From JAJDIA01 sp031555735 (GTDB lineage Bacteria; Bacteroidota; Bacteroidia; Bacteroidales; Tannerellaceae), in contig JAVBUE010000004.1 in the NCBI GenBank assembly GCA_031555735.1, forward strand, positions 1-64,000: a stretch of 64,000 bases of DNA, given 5' to 3'. The translations under genes were made by a program, and so were the position numbers. This document shows positions 44,432 to 52,057 of this stretch, in pieces (position 1 is the stretch's first letter; each line of letters opens with the position of its first letter). Below the pieces are notes generated by a model that was not told the origin of the DNA, made no database searches, and saw only the letters and a program-made list of their open reading frames with translations.

Positions 44432-45328
44432 TCAGATCCGCCGGGTGATATAGTCGATGATATGCAGGCAGAGACGGGTGGTACGTTCGTCGGTATCCAG
44501 TTCGGGATTGAGTTCGACAAGATCCATCGATTTCACCAGGTTGGTGGCGATGATCTGATCGACAAAGGTATTGAATTCATCCGGGGTCAGTCCGTCCGGT
44601 ACCGTTGTGCCGGTGCCGGGTGCATACGACGGGTCGATGCTGTCCACGTCGATACTGAAATGGATATTCCGTATCCTGCGTTCTTTCAGTTGCCGTTTGA
44701 TATCTTCGGCCACAAAACCGATGCCCCGGCTGCGGATCAGTTCCATGGGATAGATGCTGAGCCGTTCGTTGCGGATCAGTTCCTGCTCGCCATCATCCAG
44801 GCTCCGCGTACCGACGAGAAACACATTCTCCGGGTGCACCTTATTGCCGGGGGCGTAGATATTGACCAGTTCTTCGCTCCCTTTTCCCATCAGGGCGCTG
44901 AGGGGCATGCCGTGGATATTGCCGCTGGGAGAAGTCTCGTTGGTGTTCACATCACCATGCGCATCCAGCCAGATGATCCCGAAATCGTCGAAACATTTCC
45001 CCACCCCCGAAGCACTGCCCAATCCCAGCGAATGGTCGCCGCCGATCACCAGCGGAAAGGCGCCACCCCGCAGGGTGTCATAGACCAGCTCGGCCAGGTT
45101 GTTATTCACCTCCACGATGGCGTCGAGGTATTTCATACTCTTTCCCCGGGCGAACTTATCCTGCTCAACCACGGAAGGGACATAGAGGTTGCCGAGGTCG
45201 AACGCCCGATGGCCGTTCTGCCGGATCAGTTTCATCAGGCCGCGTTCACGCAGGTGGTTAGGCGCCTGCTCCACCCCTTCACGGTCGCATCCCAGGTTGA
45301 GGGGGACGCCAATAACATTTACTTTCAT
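44432..45328 (-). CDS. rocF: Arginase
   Basis: Hydrolyses arginine to ornithine and urea with a binuclear manganese site. The 298-residue ureohydrolase has all metal motifs: VIGGDHSLGLGSASGV (near residue 95), IIWLDAHGDVNTNETSPSGN (near 118) and FSIDVDSIDPSYAPGTGT (near 222). The residues after DAHGD (NTNETSPSGNIHG) are of arginase rather than agmatinase or formiminoglutamase type. It is 16 bases downstream of the ornithine aminotransferase gene. Agmatinase-like use is unlikely. Confidence 0.94.
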   Translation of the reverse strand: MKVNVIGVPLNLGCDREGVEQAPNHLRERGLMKLIRQNGHRAFDLGNLYVPSVVEQDKFARGKSMKYLDAIVEVNNNLAELVYDTLRGGAFPLVIGGDHSLGLGSASGVGKCFDDFGIIWLDAHGDVNTNETSPSGNIHGMPLSALMGKGSEELVNIYAPGNKVHPENVFLVGTRSLDDGEQELIRNERLSIYPMELIRSRGIGFVAEDIKRQLKERRIRNIHFSIDVDSIDPSYAPGTGTTVPDGLTPDEFNTFVDQIIATNLVKSMDLVELNPELDTDERTTRLCLHIIDYITRRI

Positions 45329-45344
45329 ACGTACGGATTTAGGA

Positions 45345-46553
45345 TTAGAACTGCCTGAATGTCTTATCGATGATATGCACCGCTTCCAGCAACTGCGAGC
45401 GGGTGACTACCAACGGCGGGGTGAAGCGGATGATGTGCTCGTGGGTAGGTTTGGCGATCAGTCCGTTCTCCTTCAGCGCCATACAGATATCCCAGGCTGT
45501 CTTGCCGTCCCGGGGTTCGGTCACCACGGCGTTCAGGAGCCCTTTGCCCCGTACCTGCCTGATCATCGGATGATGGAGCTGGCGCATCTGCTCGCGGAAG
45601 AGCATTCCCATCTCATAGGCATGTGCGGCCAGTTGTTCGTCGCGCACCACTCCCAGCGCGGCGATGGCGACCCTTGCGGCCAACGGGTTACCGCCGAACG
45701 TGGATCCGTGTTCGCCCGGAGCGATGGTGAGCATGACCTCATCGTCGGCCAGTACGGCAGATACCGGGGTGATACCTCCCGACAGCGCCTTTCCCAGGAT
45801 CAGGATATCGGGACGGACGCCCTCATAGTCGCAGGCAAGCATCTTGCCGGTTCGTCCGATACCTGTCTGGATCTCGTCGGCCATGAAGAGCACGTTATGC
45901 TCCCGGCAGAGGCGGTAACAGGCGGAGAGGTAGCCGTCGCCGGGCACCACCACACCGGCCTCCCCCTGGATCGGCTCCAGCAACAGCCCGGCTACCGTGG
46001 GATCCTGCAGCGCTTCCGCTACGGCTTCGACATTGTTATAGGGCACCTTGATGAACCCCGGCGTATAAGGTCCGAAGCCCTGGTAAGAAGAGGGATCGGT
46101 ACTCATGGACACGATGGTGATCGTCCGTCCGTGGAAATTCTCTCCGCAGACAACGATCTTCGCCTGGTCGGCGGGAATACCTTTCCGGTCATATCCCCAG
46201 CGGCGGCAAAGTTTGAGGGCTGTCTCCACCGCTTCGGCGCCGGTATTCATCGGCAACAGTTTGTCGTATCCGAAGAAACGGCAGGCAAATTCCATGTATT
46301 CGCCCAGCACATCGGTATAGAACGCGCGCGAGGCGAGCGTCAGGCGGCCGGCCTGGTCGAGCAGCGCCTGCACGATCTTCGGGTGGCAATGTCCCTGGCT
46401 CAATGCCGAATAGCCGGACAGGAAATCGAAATACCGTTTCCCTTCCGTGTCCCATACATGGACGCCTTCTCCGCGTTCAAGCACGACGGGCAGCGGGTGG
46501 TAGTTGTGCGCCCCGTACGTTTCTTCCCTGTGGATGTATTCTTCTGTTTTCAT
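45345..46553 (-). CDS. rocD: Ornithine aminotransferase
   Basis: From the ATG at 46553 the protein has 402 residues; the longer frame to 46595 adds 14 residues (MHILTFCIRLNTND) unlike the family. This class III PLP enzyme moves the delta-amino group of ornithine to 2-oxoglutarate, giving glutamate semialdehyde. Motifs: GKRYFDFLSGYSALSQGHCH, MNTGAEAVETALKLCRRWGY, ADEIQTGIGRTGKMLACDYE, and LILGKALSGGITPVSAVLAD with the PLP lysine near residue 250. With arginase it forms the arginine-to-glutamate route. TATCTTTG on the minus strand (46614-46607) is a candidate -7 box. Confidence 0.94.
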   Translation of the reverse strand: MKTEEYIHREETYGAHNYHPLPVVLERGEGVHVWDTEGKRYFDFLSGYSALSQGHCHPKIVQALLDQAGRLTLASRAFYTDVLGEYMEFACRFFGYDKLLPMNTGAEAVETALKLCRRWGYDRKGIPADQAKIVVCGENFHGRTITIVSMSTDPSSYQGFGPYTPGFIKVPYNNVEAVAEALQDPTVAGLLLEPIQGEAGVVVPGDGYLSACYRLCREHNVLFMADEIQTGIGRTGKMLACDYEGVRPDILILGKALSGGITPVSAVLADDEVMLTIAPGEHGSTFGGNPLAARVAIAALGVVRDEQLAAHAYEMGMLFREQMRQLHHPMIRQVRGKGLLNAVVTEPRDGKTAWDICMALKENGLIAKPTHEHIIRFTPPLVVTRSQLLEAVHIIDKTFRQF

Positions 46554-46661
46554 ATCATTTGTGTTTAATCGAATACAAAATGTAAGTATATGCAAAGGTT
46601 TGTACGCAAAGATAACAAATGAGACTTACATATTGTCAACAAAAACTATATGTTAAGAAGC

Positions 46662-46697
46662 AGAAAAAAGGGCATCCCGCTGACGGAATGCCCTTAT
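46662..46697 (-). terminator. Terminator after the acyltransferase gene
   Basis: On the minus strand AAGGGCATTCCG and CGGGATGCCCTT form a stem with one mismatch (plus-strand arms 46668-46679 and 46684-46695), followed by a run of T. It directly follows the stop at 46718. Confidence 0.8.
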
Positions 46698-46717
46698 TAT
46701 GTGTTAGTTTAACCCAT

Positions 46718-47884
46718 TTACTCCTGCGTCCCCAAGAAGTTCCGCAGGGGATTGGCATACATCTCCAGTATTTTCCGGCGAAGGAAAGTCTCGTCTTTTT
46801 CCGGAAGAACGATCTTGTCGAGTTGTCCCTGCAGGTAGGCGGTAAAATGTTTCTTTTCTTTCAGCCCGTACATGTTGCTGAAGCGTTTGGTGCCCGACAG
46901 CATGTCGTACGCGATGTAGTTGGATGGGTAAAAGCGGTAGTGTTTGTAAATCCCCGTATCGATCAGCGAGGCGATCGCGGCATATAATTCGGCTTTCTCC
47001 ATCTCCGGATCAAGCTTTTCAAGCGTTTGGTTGATGGGGGAACCGATGGTAAAGTGCACGCGACCCTTATTGTTGAGGATGCCGGTCTCCATGCTCAGCA
47101 GGTCGTCGCGCTTGCTTTTCACAAAATCGGGATGATCCCTTTTCTGCTGGAACTCCTGCGCCTTGAGGAAGTCGCAGGGATCAAACTCGTACGTGATAGC
47201 GACGGGTACGATGTTGAGGCTCATCAGGTTGGTAAGGATATGCTTGCTGTCGCCACCCATATTGAGCATTTTGAGGATGCTGGACTGCGTCTTGTCGTCG
47301 GAGTCTTTCGCACGTCCTTCCCGCTGGGCGATCCAGATGGATTCTTTCGTTTGCTTGATGGTCTGGTGGATATATGCCGACAGTTCCATGCTGGCTTCAA
47401 GCTGTTGGCGTCCGCTCACACTCCGCTTCACGATGAAGCTGTTGTTGAGACGTACCAATGTTTTGATCCACGGTTTCATCAACAGGTTGTCGCCAATGGC
47501 CACCTGTGTCATCCCGTACCCCACATCGTAAAGCATTACGTTCAGGAAGGCGGCGTCGAGCACGATATCTCTGTGGTTGGAGATAAAGGTGCAGGGTTCG
47601 TGGTTGGCCGGCAGCCTGCTGCGTCCCGATACCGTCAGCGAGAAGGTGGTACCCCGCGCGATCATCATTACCGCATCGTAAGCCAGTTTGGCTTTGAACT
47701 CTTCTTTTGTCCGGAAACTCCGCATCAAGGTGCAGAATTCGGTCCAGTCCAGGTTCGGATTGATATACCGGAAAGCGTCTTCCAGGTCTTTACTGGCCAC
47801 CAGTTCTTCGATGGCATCCTTCACCTCGTCTGCGTTCAATGGTCGAATATCGTCAAAATTATACGTATCCATTCCTGTCTCCAT
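46718..47884 (-). CDS. Glycerol-phosphate-type acyltransferase, PlsC superfamily
   Basis: The 388-residue protein has the acyltransferase block HEPCTFISNHRDIVLDAAFL near residue 105, with the H-x4-D catalytic pair (NHRDIVLD), and a later glycine/proline block NKGRVHFTIGSPINQ. The family esterifies acyl chains to glycerophosphate or similar acceptors at the inner membrane. There is no clear transmembrane helix, so it is probably peripheral. It is the last gene of the PASTA protein-rluD-ddl run, 6 bases after ddl. The acceptor is uncertain; 1-acyl-glycerol-3-phosphate is the usual annotation, but other lipids are possible. Confidence 0.85.
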   Translation of the reverse strand: METGMDTYNFDDIRPLNADEVKDAIEELVASKDLEDAFRYINPNLDWTEFCTLMRSFRTKEEFKAKLAYDAVMMIARGTTFSLTVSGRSRLPANHEPCTFISNHRDIVLDAAFLNVMLYDVGYGMTQVAIGDNLLMKPWIKTLVRLNNSFIVKRSVSGRQQLEASMELSAYIHQTIKQTKESIWIAQREGRAKDSDDKTQSSILKMLNMGGDSKHILTNLMSLNIVPVAITYEFDPCDFLKAQEFQQKRDHPDFVKSKRDDLLSMETGILNNKGRVHFTIGSPINQTLEKLDPEMEKAELYAAIASLIDTGIYKHYRFYPSNYIAYDMLSGTKRFSNMYGLKEKKHFTAYLQGQLDKIVLPEKDETFLRRKILEMYANPLRNFLGTQE

Positions 47885-47890
47885 TATAAA

Positions 47891-48865
47891 TCAATTAAAC
47901 TCGTTTTCAATAATATCAGTCATCACATCCCGGATATCCAGTCCGGCGGCCCGCACCTGTTGCGGGATAAAACTGGTAGTGGTCATACCAGGGGTAGTGT
48001 TTACTTCCAACAGGCGGGGTTCTCCGTCCTCCGGGATGATATAATCCACACGGATAATCCCTTTAGCGCCCAGTAAATCGTATATCCGGGAGGTACGGCG
48101 TTGGATCTTCTCCGTCAGTGCGGAGGAAATACGCGCCGGTGTGATCTCGTCCACCTGCCCGTTATACTTGGCATCGTAATCAAAAAATTCGTTCGATGTA
48201 ACTACTTCGGTAATGGGGAAAACCACTTCTTTTCCTTTCACCTTGTAGCAGCCGCAGGTCACTTCCGTACCCCGGATATAGCTCTCCAGGATCACTTCGC
48301 TACCTTCGGCAAACGCCTTGGCGATCGCCGGCTGAATATCCGAAGCGTCTTTCACCTTCGTCACGCCGAAGCTGCTCCCGCCATCATTGGGTTTGACGAA
48401 TACGGGCAGGCCGAGGCGGTCGGTCACTTCCCGGTCGGTCACCGTCTGCCCGCTGAACAGCCGGATCGAACTGGCCACCGGGATATCGAAGATCCGGAGG
48501 TAATTATTGCATACATATTTATTAAAGGTGAGGGCGCTCACCAACACGCCGCAGGAGGAATACGGAATACCCAGCAGCTCCAGATAACCTTGCAACAGCC
48601 CGTTTTCACCGGGTGTGCCATGTATGGTGATATAGGCAAAGTCGCACCGGCGATGATGCCCTTCTTCCCGGAAACTAAAGTCGTTCTTATCGATCGGGAC
48701 CATTCCTTCCGGCAAACGGACCATCCACTCGCCTTTCTTCAACAAAGCGATATACAGGTTGTACCGCTCTTTGTCGATGAACGAATAGATCCCTTCCGCA
48801 CTCCTGAGCGAAACAACGACCTCGGAGGAATCGCCTCCGGCTATGATCCACACATTCTTTTTCAT
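47891..48865 (-). CDS. ddl: D-alanine--D-alanine ligase
   Basis: Makes the D-Ala-D-Ala end of the peptidoglycan stem peptide. The 324-residue ATP-grasp enzyme starts with VWIIAGGDSSEVVVSLRSAE, a Bacteroidetes variant of the usual GGxSxE motif. It has LPVFVKPNDGGSSFGVTKV near residue 155, the serine loop around FVGILESYIRGTEVTCG-like positions, GIIRVDYIIPEDGEPRLLEV and NTTPGMTTTSFIPQQ (magnesium and substrate site) near 290. Its start overlaps the rluD-like stop by 4 bases. It is cytoplasmic. Confidence 0.95.
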   Translation of the reverse strand: MKKNVWIIAGGDSSEVVVSLRSAEGIYSFIDKERYNLYIALLKKGEWMVRLPEGMVPIDKNDFSFREEGHHRRCDFAYITIHGTPGENGLLQGYLELLGIPYSSCGVLVSALTFNKYVCNNYLRIFDIPVASSIRLFSGQTVTDREVTDRLGLPVFVKPNDGGSSFGVTKVKDASDIQPAIAKAFAEGSEVILESYIRGTEVTCGCYKVKGKEVVFPITEVVTSNEFFDYDAKYNGQVDEITPARISSALTEKIQRRTSRIYDLLGAKGIIRVDYIIPEDGEPRLLEVNTTPGMTTTSFIPQQVRAAGLDIRDVMTDIIENEFN

Positions 48866-49977
48866 ATCAACAGTTCTTTCGAATTGGCATAGTTACGCCA
48901 TTTATCTATCAATTGTTCCATATCGGAAGGAATCTCAGAGGTAAAAAACATTTCTTCGCCCGTCACCGGATGCACGAATCCCAGTGTCTGGGCATGCAAT
49001 GCCTGACGGGGACAAACGGAAAAGCAGTTTTGCACGAATTGTTTGTATTTGGCGAAGGTGGTTCCTTTCAGTATCTCATTGCCTCCGTAGCGGGAGTCGT
49101 TGAAGAGGATATGGCCGATATAACGCATATGGACACGTATCTGGTGGGTACGTCCTGTCTCCAGCCTGCATTGCACGAGGGATACATAGCCCAGCCGTTC
49201 CAATACCTTGTAATGGGTCACCGCAGGTTTCCCCTGGTCGCCTTCGGAAAATACTTTCATCTGCATGCGGTCGCGGGGATCCCGGCCGATATTGCCTTCT
49301 ATCCGTCCTTCATTCTCCTGAACGATGCCCCATACCAGGGCTACATACTGGCGACGGGTGGTTTTATGGAAGAACTGGAGGCTGAGGTGAGACTTCGCCT
49401 GCGGACGCTTGGCGATGACGAGCAACCCGGAAGTGTCTTTATCGATCCGGTGAACCAGACCCACGTTGATATCCATCGGATCAAATAAGGGATCGTCTTT
49501 CAGGTAGTAAGCGAGGGCGTTGACCAGCGTACCGGAGTAATTCCCGTGTCCGGGATGTACTACCAGGCCTGCCGGTTTGTTGATCACCATCAGGTATTCG
49601 TCTTCATATACTACATTGAGGGGGATATTTTCGGGCAGGATCTCTACTTCGCGGCGGGGACGATCCATCACTACCGAGATCACATCCTGGGGTTTGACCC
49701 GGTAGTTGCTTTTGACTGACTTATCGTTGACAAGGATGCAGCCGGCTTCAGCGGCTAGCTGGATCCGGTTACGGGTGATCCCCATGATCCGGTCGGTCAG
49801 GAACTTATCCACACGGATAAGCGTCTGCCCCTTGTCGGCGACGAAGCGGTAGTGCTCATACATCGGGGAGGATCCGGCTTCTTCTGCCGGCTGCAACAGT
49901 TCGTCGCCTAACTGCTCTCCGTCCAACTGATCGTCGTCCAACTGATCGTCGTCTATTTCTTCATCAAACGTTTTCAT
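48862..49977 (-). CDS. rluD: RluA/RluD-type 23S rRNA pseudouridine synthase
   Basis: I take the ATG at 49977 (371 residues); the start at 49989 adds MVLA and overlaps the PASTA gene. An S4 RNA-binding domain (IRVDKFLTDRIMGITRNRIQ, near residue 55) precedes the synthase core. The catalytic Asp lies in VHRIDKDTSGLLVIAKRPQA near residue 175, with RTHQIRVHMRYIGHILFND near 265. RluD-like enzymes modify helix 69 of 23S rRNA. The extra acidic N-terminus contains a five-residue repeat, DDQLDDDQLDGEQL, encoded by 15-bp DNA repeats and not expected in the family. Confidence 0.9.
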   Translation of the reverse strand: MKTFDEEIDDDQLDDDQLDGEQLGDELLQPAEEAGSSPMYEHYRFVADKGQTLIRVDKFLTDRIMGITRNRIQLAAEAGCILVNDKSVKSNYRVKPQDVISVVMDRPRREVEILPENIPLNVVYEDEYLMVINKPAGLVVHPGHGNYSGTLVNALAYYLKDDPLFDPMDINVGLVHRIDKDTSGLLVIAKRPQAKSHLSLQFFHKTTRRQYVALVWGIVQENEGRIEGNIGRDPRDRMQMKVFSEGDQGKPAVTHYKVLERLGYVSLVQCRLETGRTHQIRVHMRYIGHILFNDSRYGGNEILKGTTFAKYKQFVQNCFSVCPRQALHAQTLGFVHPVTGEEMFFTSEIPSDMEQLIDKWRNYANSKELLI

Positions 49978-49979
49978 GG

Positions 49980-50609
49980 CTAAAACCATTTTTCATCCTC
50001 ACTGTCCAATTGCTCAACAGGAGGATTGTCTATATTCAGGGAGTCGGGTTCGGCTTCACCGCTGCTGATGATTAATGTCAGACGGGAGGAGAGTGGTATC
50101 TGCTGTCCGGGATGAAGCGTATTGCCGTTCATTTTCACGGCTACCACCAGGTCTTTATAATCACCCGCCACATATTCGGTATCTACCGTAACGAAGCCGA
50201 TGGATTTCAGCAAGGCATAAGCCTGGCGGAATGAATGGTCTTCCACATCGGGCACGACACCCATCTGGGCGGTAGTGGCATTGATGGTCACAAACAGGAT
50301 TCGTCCTTCCTTCACCTTTGTGCTGATTGCCGGAACCACTTCCACGACAGTTCCCGGCTTCACGTTCTTGGAGAAGACCGAGTCGATTACATTATACCTC
50401 AGATTATTGTTTTCAAACAGGACAGCCGCTTCCTCCACGGGAAGACCTTTCACATCAGGAACGACGATCGCCCGGTTGTGTTGCGTGTATGAATCCAGCC
50501 AGTGCAAAACACCATACAACAAGACGATACATACCGCTGCTGCCAGTATCAGATTCATTACGATTGGGTTCTTAAACAGTCTCATAGTTTCTTCTTTATT
50601 TTCCACCAT
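49980..50609 (-). CDS. Membrane-anchored PASTA-domain protein
   Basis: The 209-residue protein has a short cytoplasmic start, one membrane helix (VMNLILAAAVCIVLLYGVLH, near residues 18-38) and two to three periplasmic PASTA repeats: IVVPDVKGLPVEEAAVLFEN near residue 50, VVPDVEDHSFRQAYALLKSI near 118, and a partial third. PASTA domains bind muropeptides or the peptidoglycan stem. No kinase or transpeptidase domain is attached. It precedes the rluD-like gene and ddl, a cluster seen in other Bacteroidales, so a cell-wall role fits. TATTTTTG (50633-50626, minus) with TTTG 18 bases upstream is its probable promoter. Confidence 0.88.
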   Translation of the reverse strand: MVENKEETMRLFKNPIVMNLILAAAVCIVLLYGVLHWLDSYTQHNRAIVVPDVKGLPVEEAAVLFENNNLRYNVIDSVFSKNVKPGTVVEVVPAISTKVKEGRILFVTINATTAQMGVVPDVEDHSFRQAYALLKSIGFVTVDTEYVAGDYKDLVVAVKMNGNTLHPGQQIPLSSRLTLIISSGEAEPDSLNIDNPPVEQLDSEDEKWF

Positions 50610-50636
50610 TAACGCGTATCCGACTCAAAAATAGGG

Positions 50637-50672
50637 AAAAAGCCTTAAAAACAAAGAAAGTAAAGGCTTTTT
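50637..50672 (-). terminator. Terminator after rpmH
   Basis: AAAAAGCCTT (50637-50646) and AAGGCTTTTT (50663-50672) form a 10-bp stem around a 16-base loop, with T residues on the minus-strand 3' side. The loop holds the -33 element assigned to the PASTA gene, so the two signals overlap. Confidence 0.6.
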
Positions 50673-50720
50673 AGCAAAACCTCTACTTCCTTTATTAATT
50701 CTTAATCAAATCCGGACCGA

Positions 50721-50873
50721 TTATCCGTTGTATTCGTCGGATACGGTTAACTTGGCTCTGCCTTTCGCACGACGTGATGCCAATACTCTGCGACCATTAG
50801 CGGTAGCCATTCTGGAACGAAAGCCATGTTTGTTTTTCCTTTTCCGGTTGGAAGGTTGAAATGTTCTTTTCAT
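50721..50873 (-). CDS. rpmH: 50S ribosomal protein L34
   Basis: A 50-residue basic protein beginning MKRTFQPSNRKRKNKHGFRS and continuing RMATANGRRVLASRRAKGRA, the unmistakable L34 sequence, then an acidic tail KLTVSDEYNG typical of Bacteroidetes. It is part of the large ribosomal subunit. It lacks the usual dnaA/rnpA neighbours, as is common in this phylum. It has its own promoter and terminator. Confidence 0.97.
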   Translation of the reverse strand: MKRTFQPSNRKRKNKHGFRSRMATANGRRVLASRRAKGRAKLTVSDEYNG

Positions 50874-50916
50874 TTTATCTATTTTTTATTATTCTTTTCA
50901 GACTGTAATCGGGCTG

Positions 50917-50945
50917 CAAAGATATAGCCTTTTTTTTATATACAA
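50917..50945 (-). promoter_or_regulatory. rpmH promoter
   Basis: On the minus strand TTTTG (ending at 50943), an 18-base spacer and TATCTTTG (50924-50917) fit the consensus. The ATG follows at 50873, giving a leader of about 40 bases. Confidence 0.65.
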
Positions 50946-50955
50946 AAGAAATCAA

Positions 50956-51921
50956 TCAGAAAATTCCACCTTTATACAGATCGTTGAAGTTGGAGTGCTG
51001 CCCGTTTACCCGTTGAGCCTCTTCTCCTTCCGGATTCAGCTCGATGGATTTCTTCAGATCTTCGAAGGCGCCCTCTTTGTCGCCCGCCCCGTTTTTAGCC
51101 CGTCCGCGTTCGGCATAGGCTTTGGCAAACTGGGGATCCGTCTCGATCACTTCGTTGAAGTGCTCAATGGCTTCTTCGTATTTACCTTGGGCGATCAGGA
51201 GTTTCCCGGCCAGTAGCCAGGCCTCTTCATTGAAGGGGTTGAGGTGGATGACCGTCTGGTAATCTCCGGTAGCGGCCTCCCTATCGCCAAGCTGTTCATG
51301 AATACGCCCCCGGAGCAGGAAAGCGGCTTCTTCTTCCGGCAACAGTTCGAGCACCTTAGCCACATCAGCCAACGCTTCTTTCCCCTGCTTCATATCAAGC
51401 AGCAGCTCGGCGCGCAGCAGCCAGGCATCCGCAAAATCATCTTTCAGGGAGGCGGCTTTGGTCAGATCCGCGATGGCTCCGAGCTGGTCGCCCTTCGCCC
51501 GTTTGGCTTTGGCCATCAGGAGGTAGGCGATCGGATTTTCAGGCTCCAACGTCAACACATGCAGGCAGTCGGCTATGGCTTCACTGTCGCGGTCGAGATG
51601 GAACAGGATGTTGATACGGGCGAAGCGGGTTGGGATATGTTCGGGCTCCAATTCCACCATACGATCCAGAATGTCCAACGCGCTGTCCATCTCCTGCGAA
51701 ACGGAATAGGCCGTCATCAGGTAGTTCATCGTTTCGAAATCTTCCTGTATGTTCAGTGCCTCTGTAAAACAGGTGATGGCATACGGTGTACGCCCGAGTT
51801 TCTGGGCCCGGATACCGTCGTATTTCAGGATATCGAAGTTCTTCAGTTCGCTCTTTTGCCTGTCTTCCTCGGTCTCTACTTTCTTGCCGGAGCCGAACAG
51901 GGATGTCAGAAAATTCTTCAT
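50956..51921 (-). CDS. Cytoplasmic TPR protein
   Basis: A 321-residue protein without signal peptide or membrane helix. After a charged start (SGKKVETEEDRQKSELKNFD) come about seven TPR units: IRAQKLGRTPYAITCFTEAL, ALDILDRMVELEPEHIPTRF, AIADCLHVLTLEPENPIAYL, AIADLTKAASLKDDFADAWL, AIEHFNEVIETDPQFAKAYA. It probably acts as a protein scaffold; its partner is unknown. It stands alone between rpmH and the divergent DUF349 gene. Confidence 0.85.
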   Translation of the reverse strand: MKNFLTSLFGSGKKVETEEDRQKSELKNFDILKYDGIRAQKLGRTPYAITCFTEALNIQEDFETMNYLMTAYSVSQEMDSALDILDRMVELEPEHIPTRFARINILFHLDRDSEAIADCLHVLTLEPENPIAYLLMAKAKRAKGDQLGAIADLTKAASLKDDFADAWLLRAELLLDMKQGKEALADVAKVLELLPEEEAAFLLRGRIHEQLGDREAATGDYQTVIHLNPFNEEAWLLAGKLLIAQGKYEEAIEHFNEVIETDPQFAKAYAERGRAKNGAGDKEGAFEDLKKSIELNPEGEEAQRVNGQHSNFNDLYKGGIF

Positions 51922-52057
51922 GTTCTTTTATTTACCGCGCAAAAATAGAAAAAATCATCATATTCTTGCACGCAAATAGCTATAATGCAAAAATATTTAG
52001 TTTAATTTGTGAGGTTATTGATCATGGAATAGTTCCTTGGTTTAAAAGTCGATTGAT

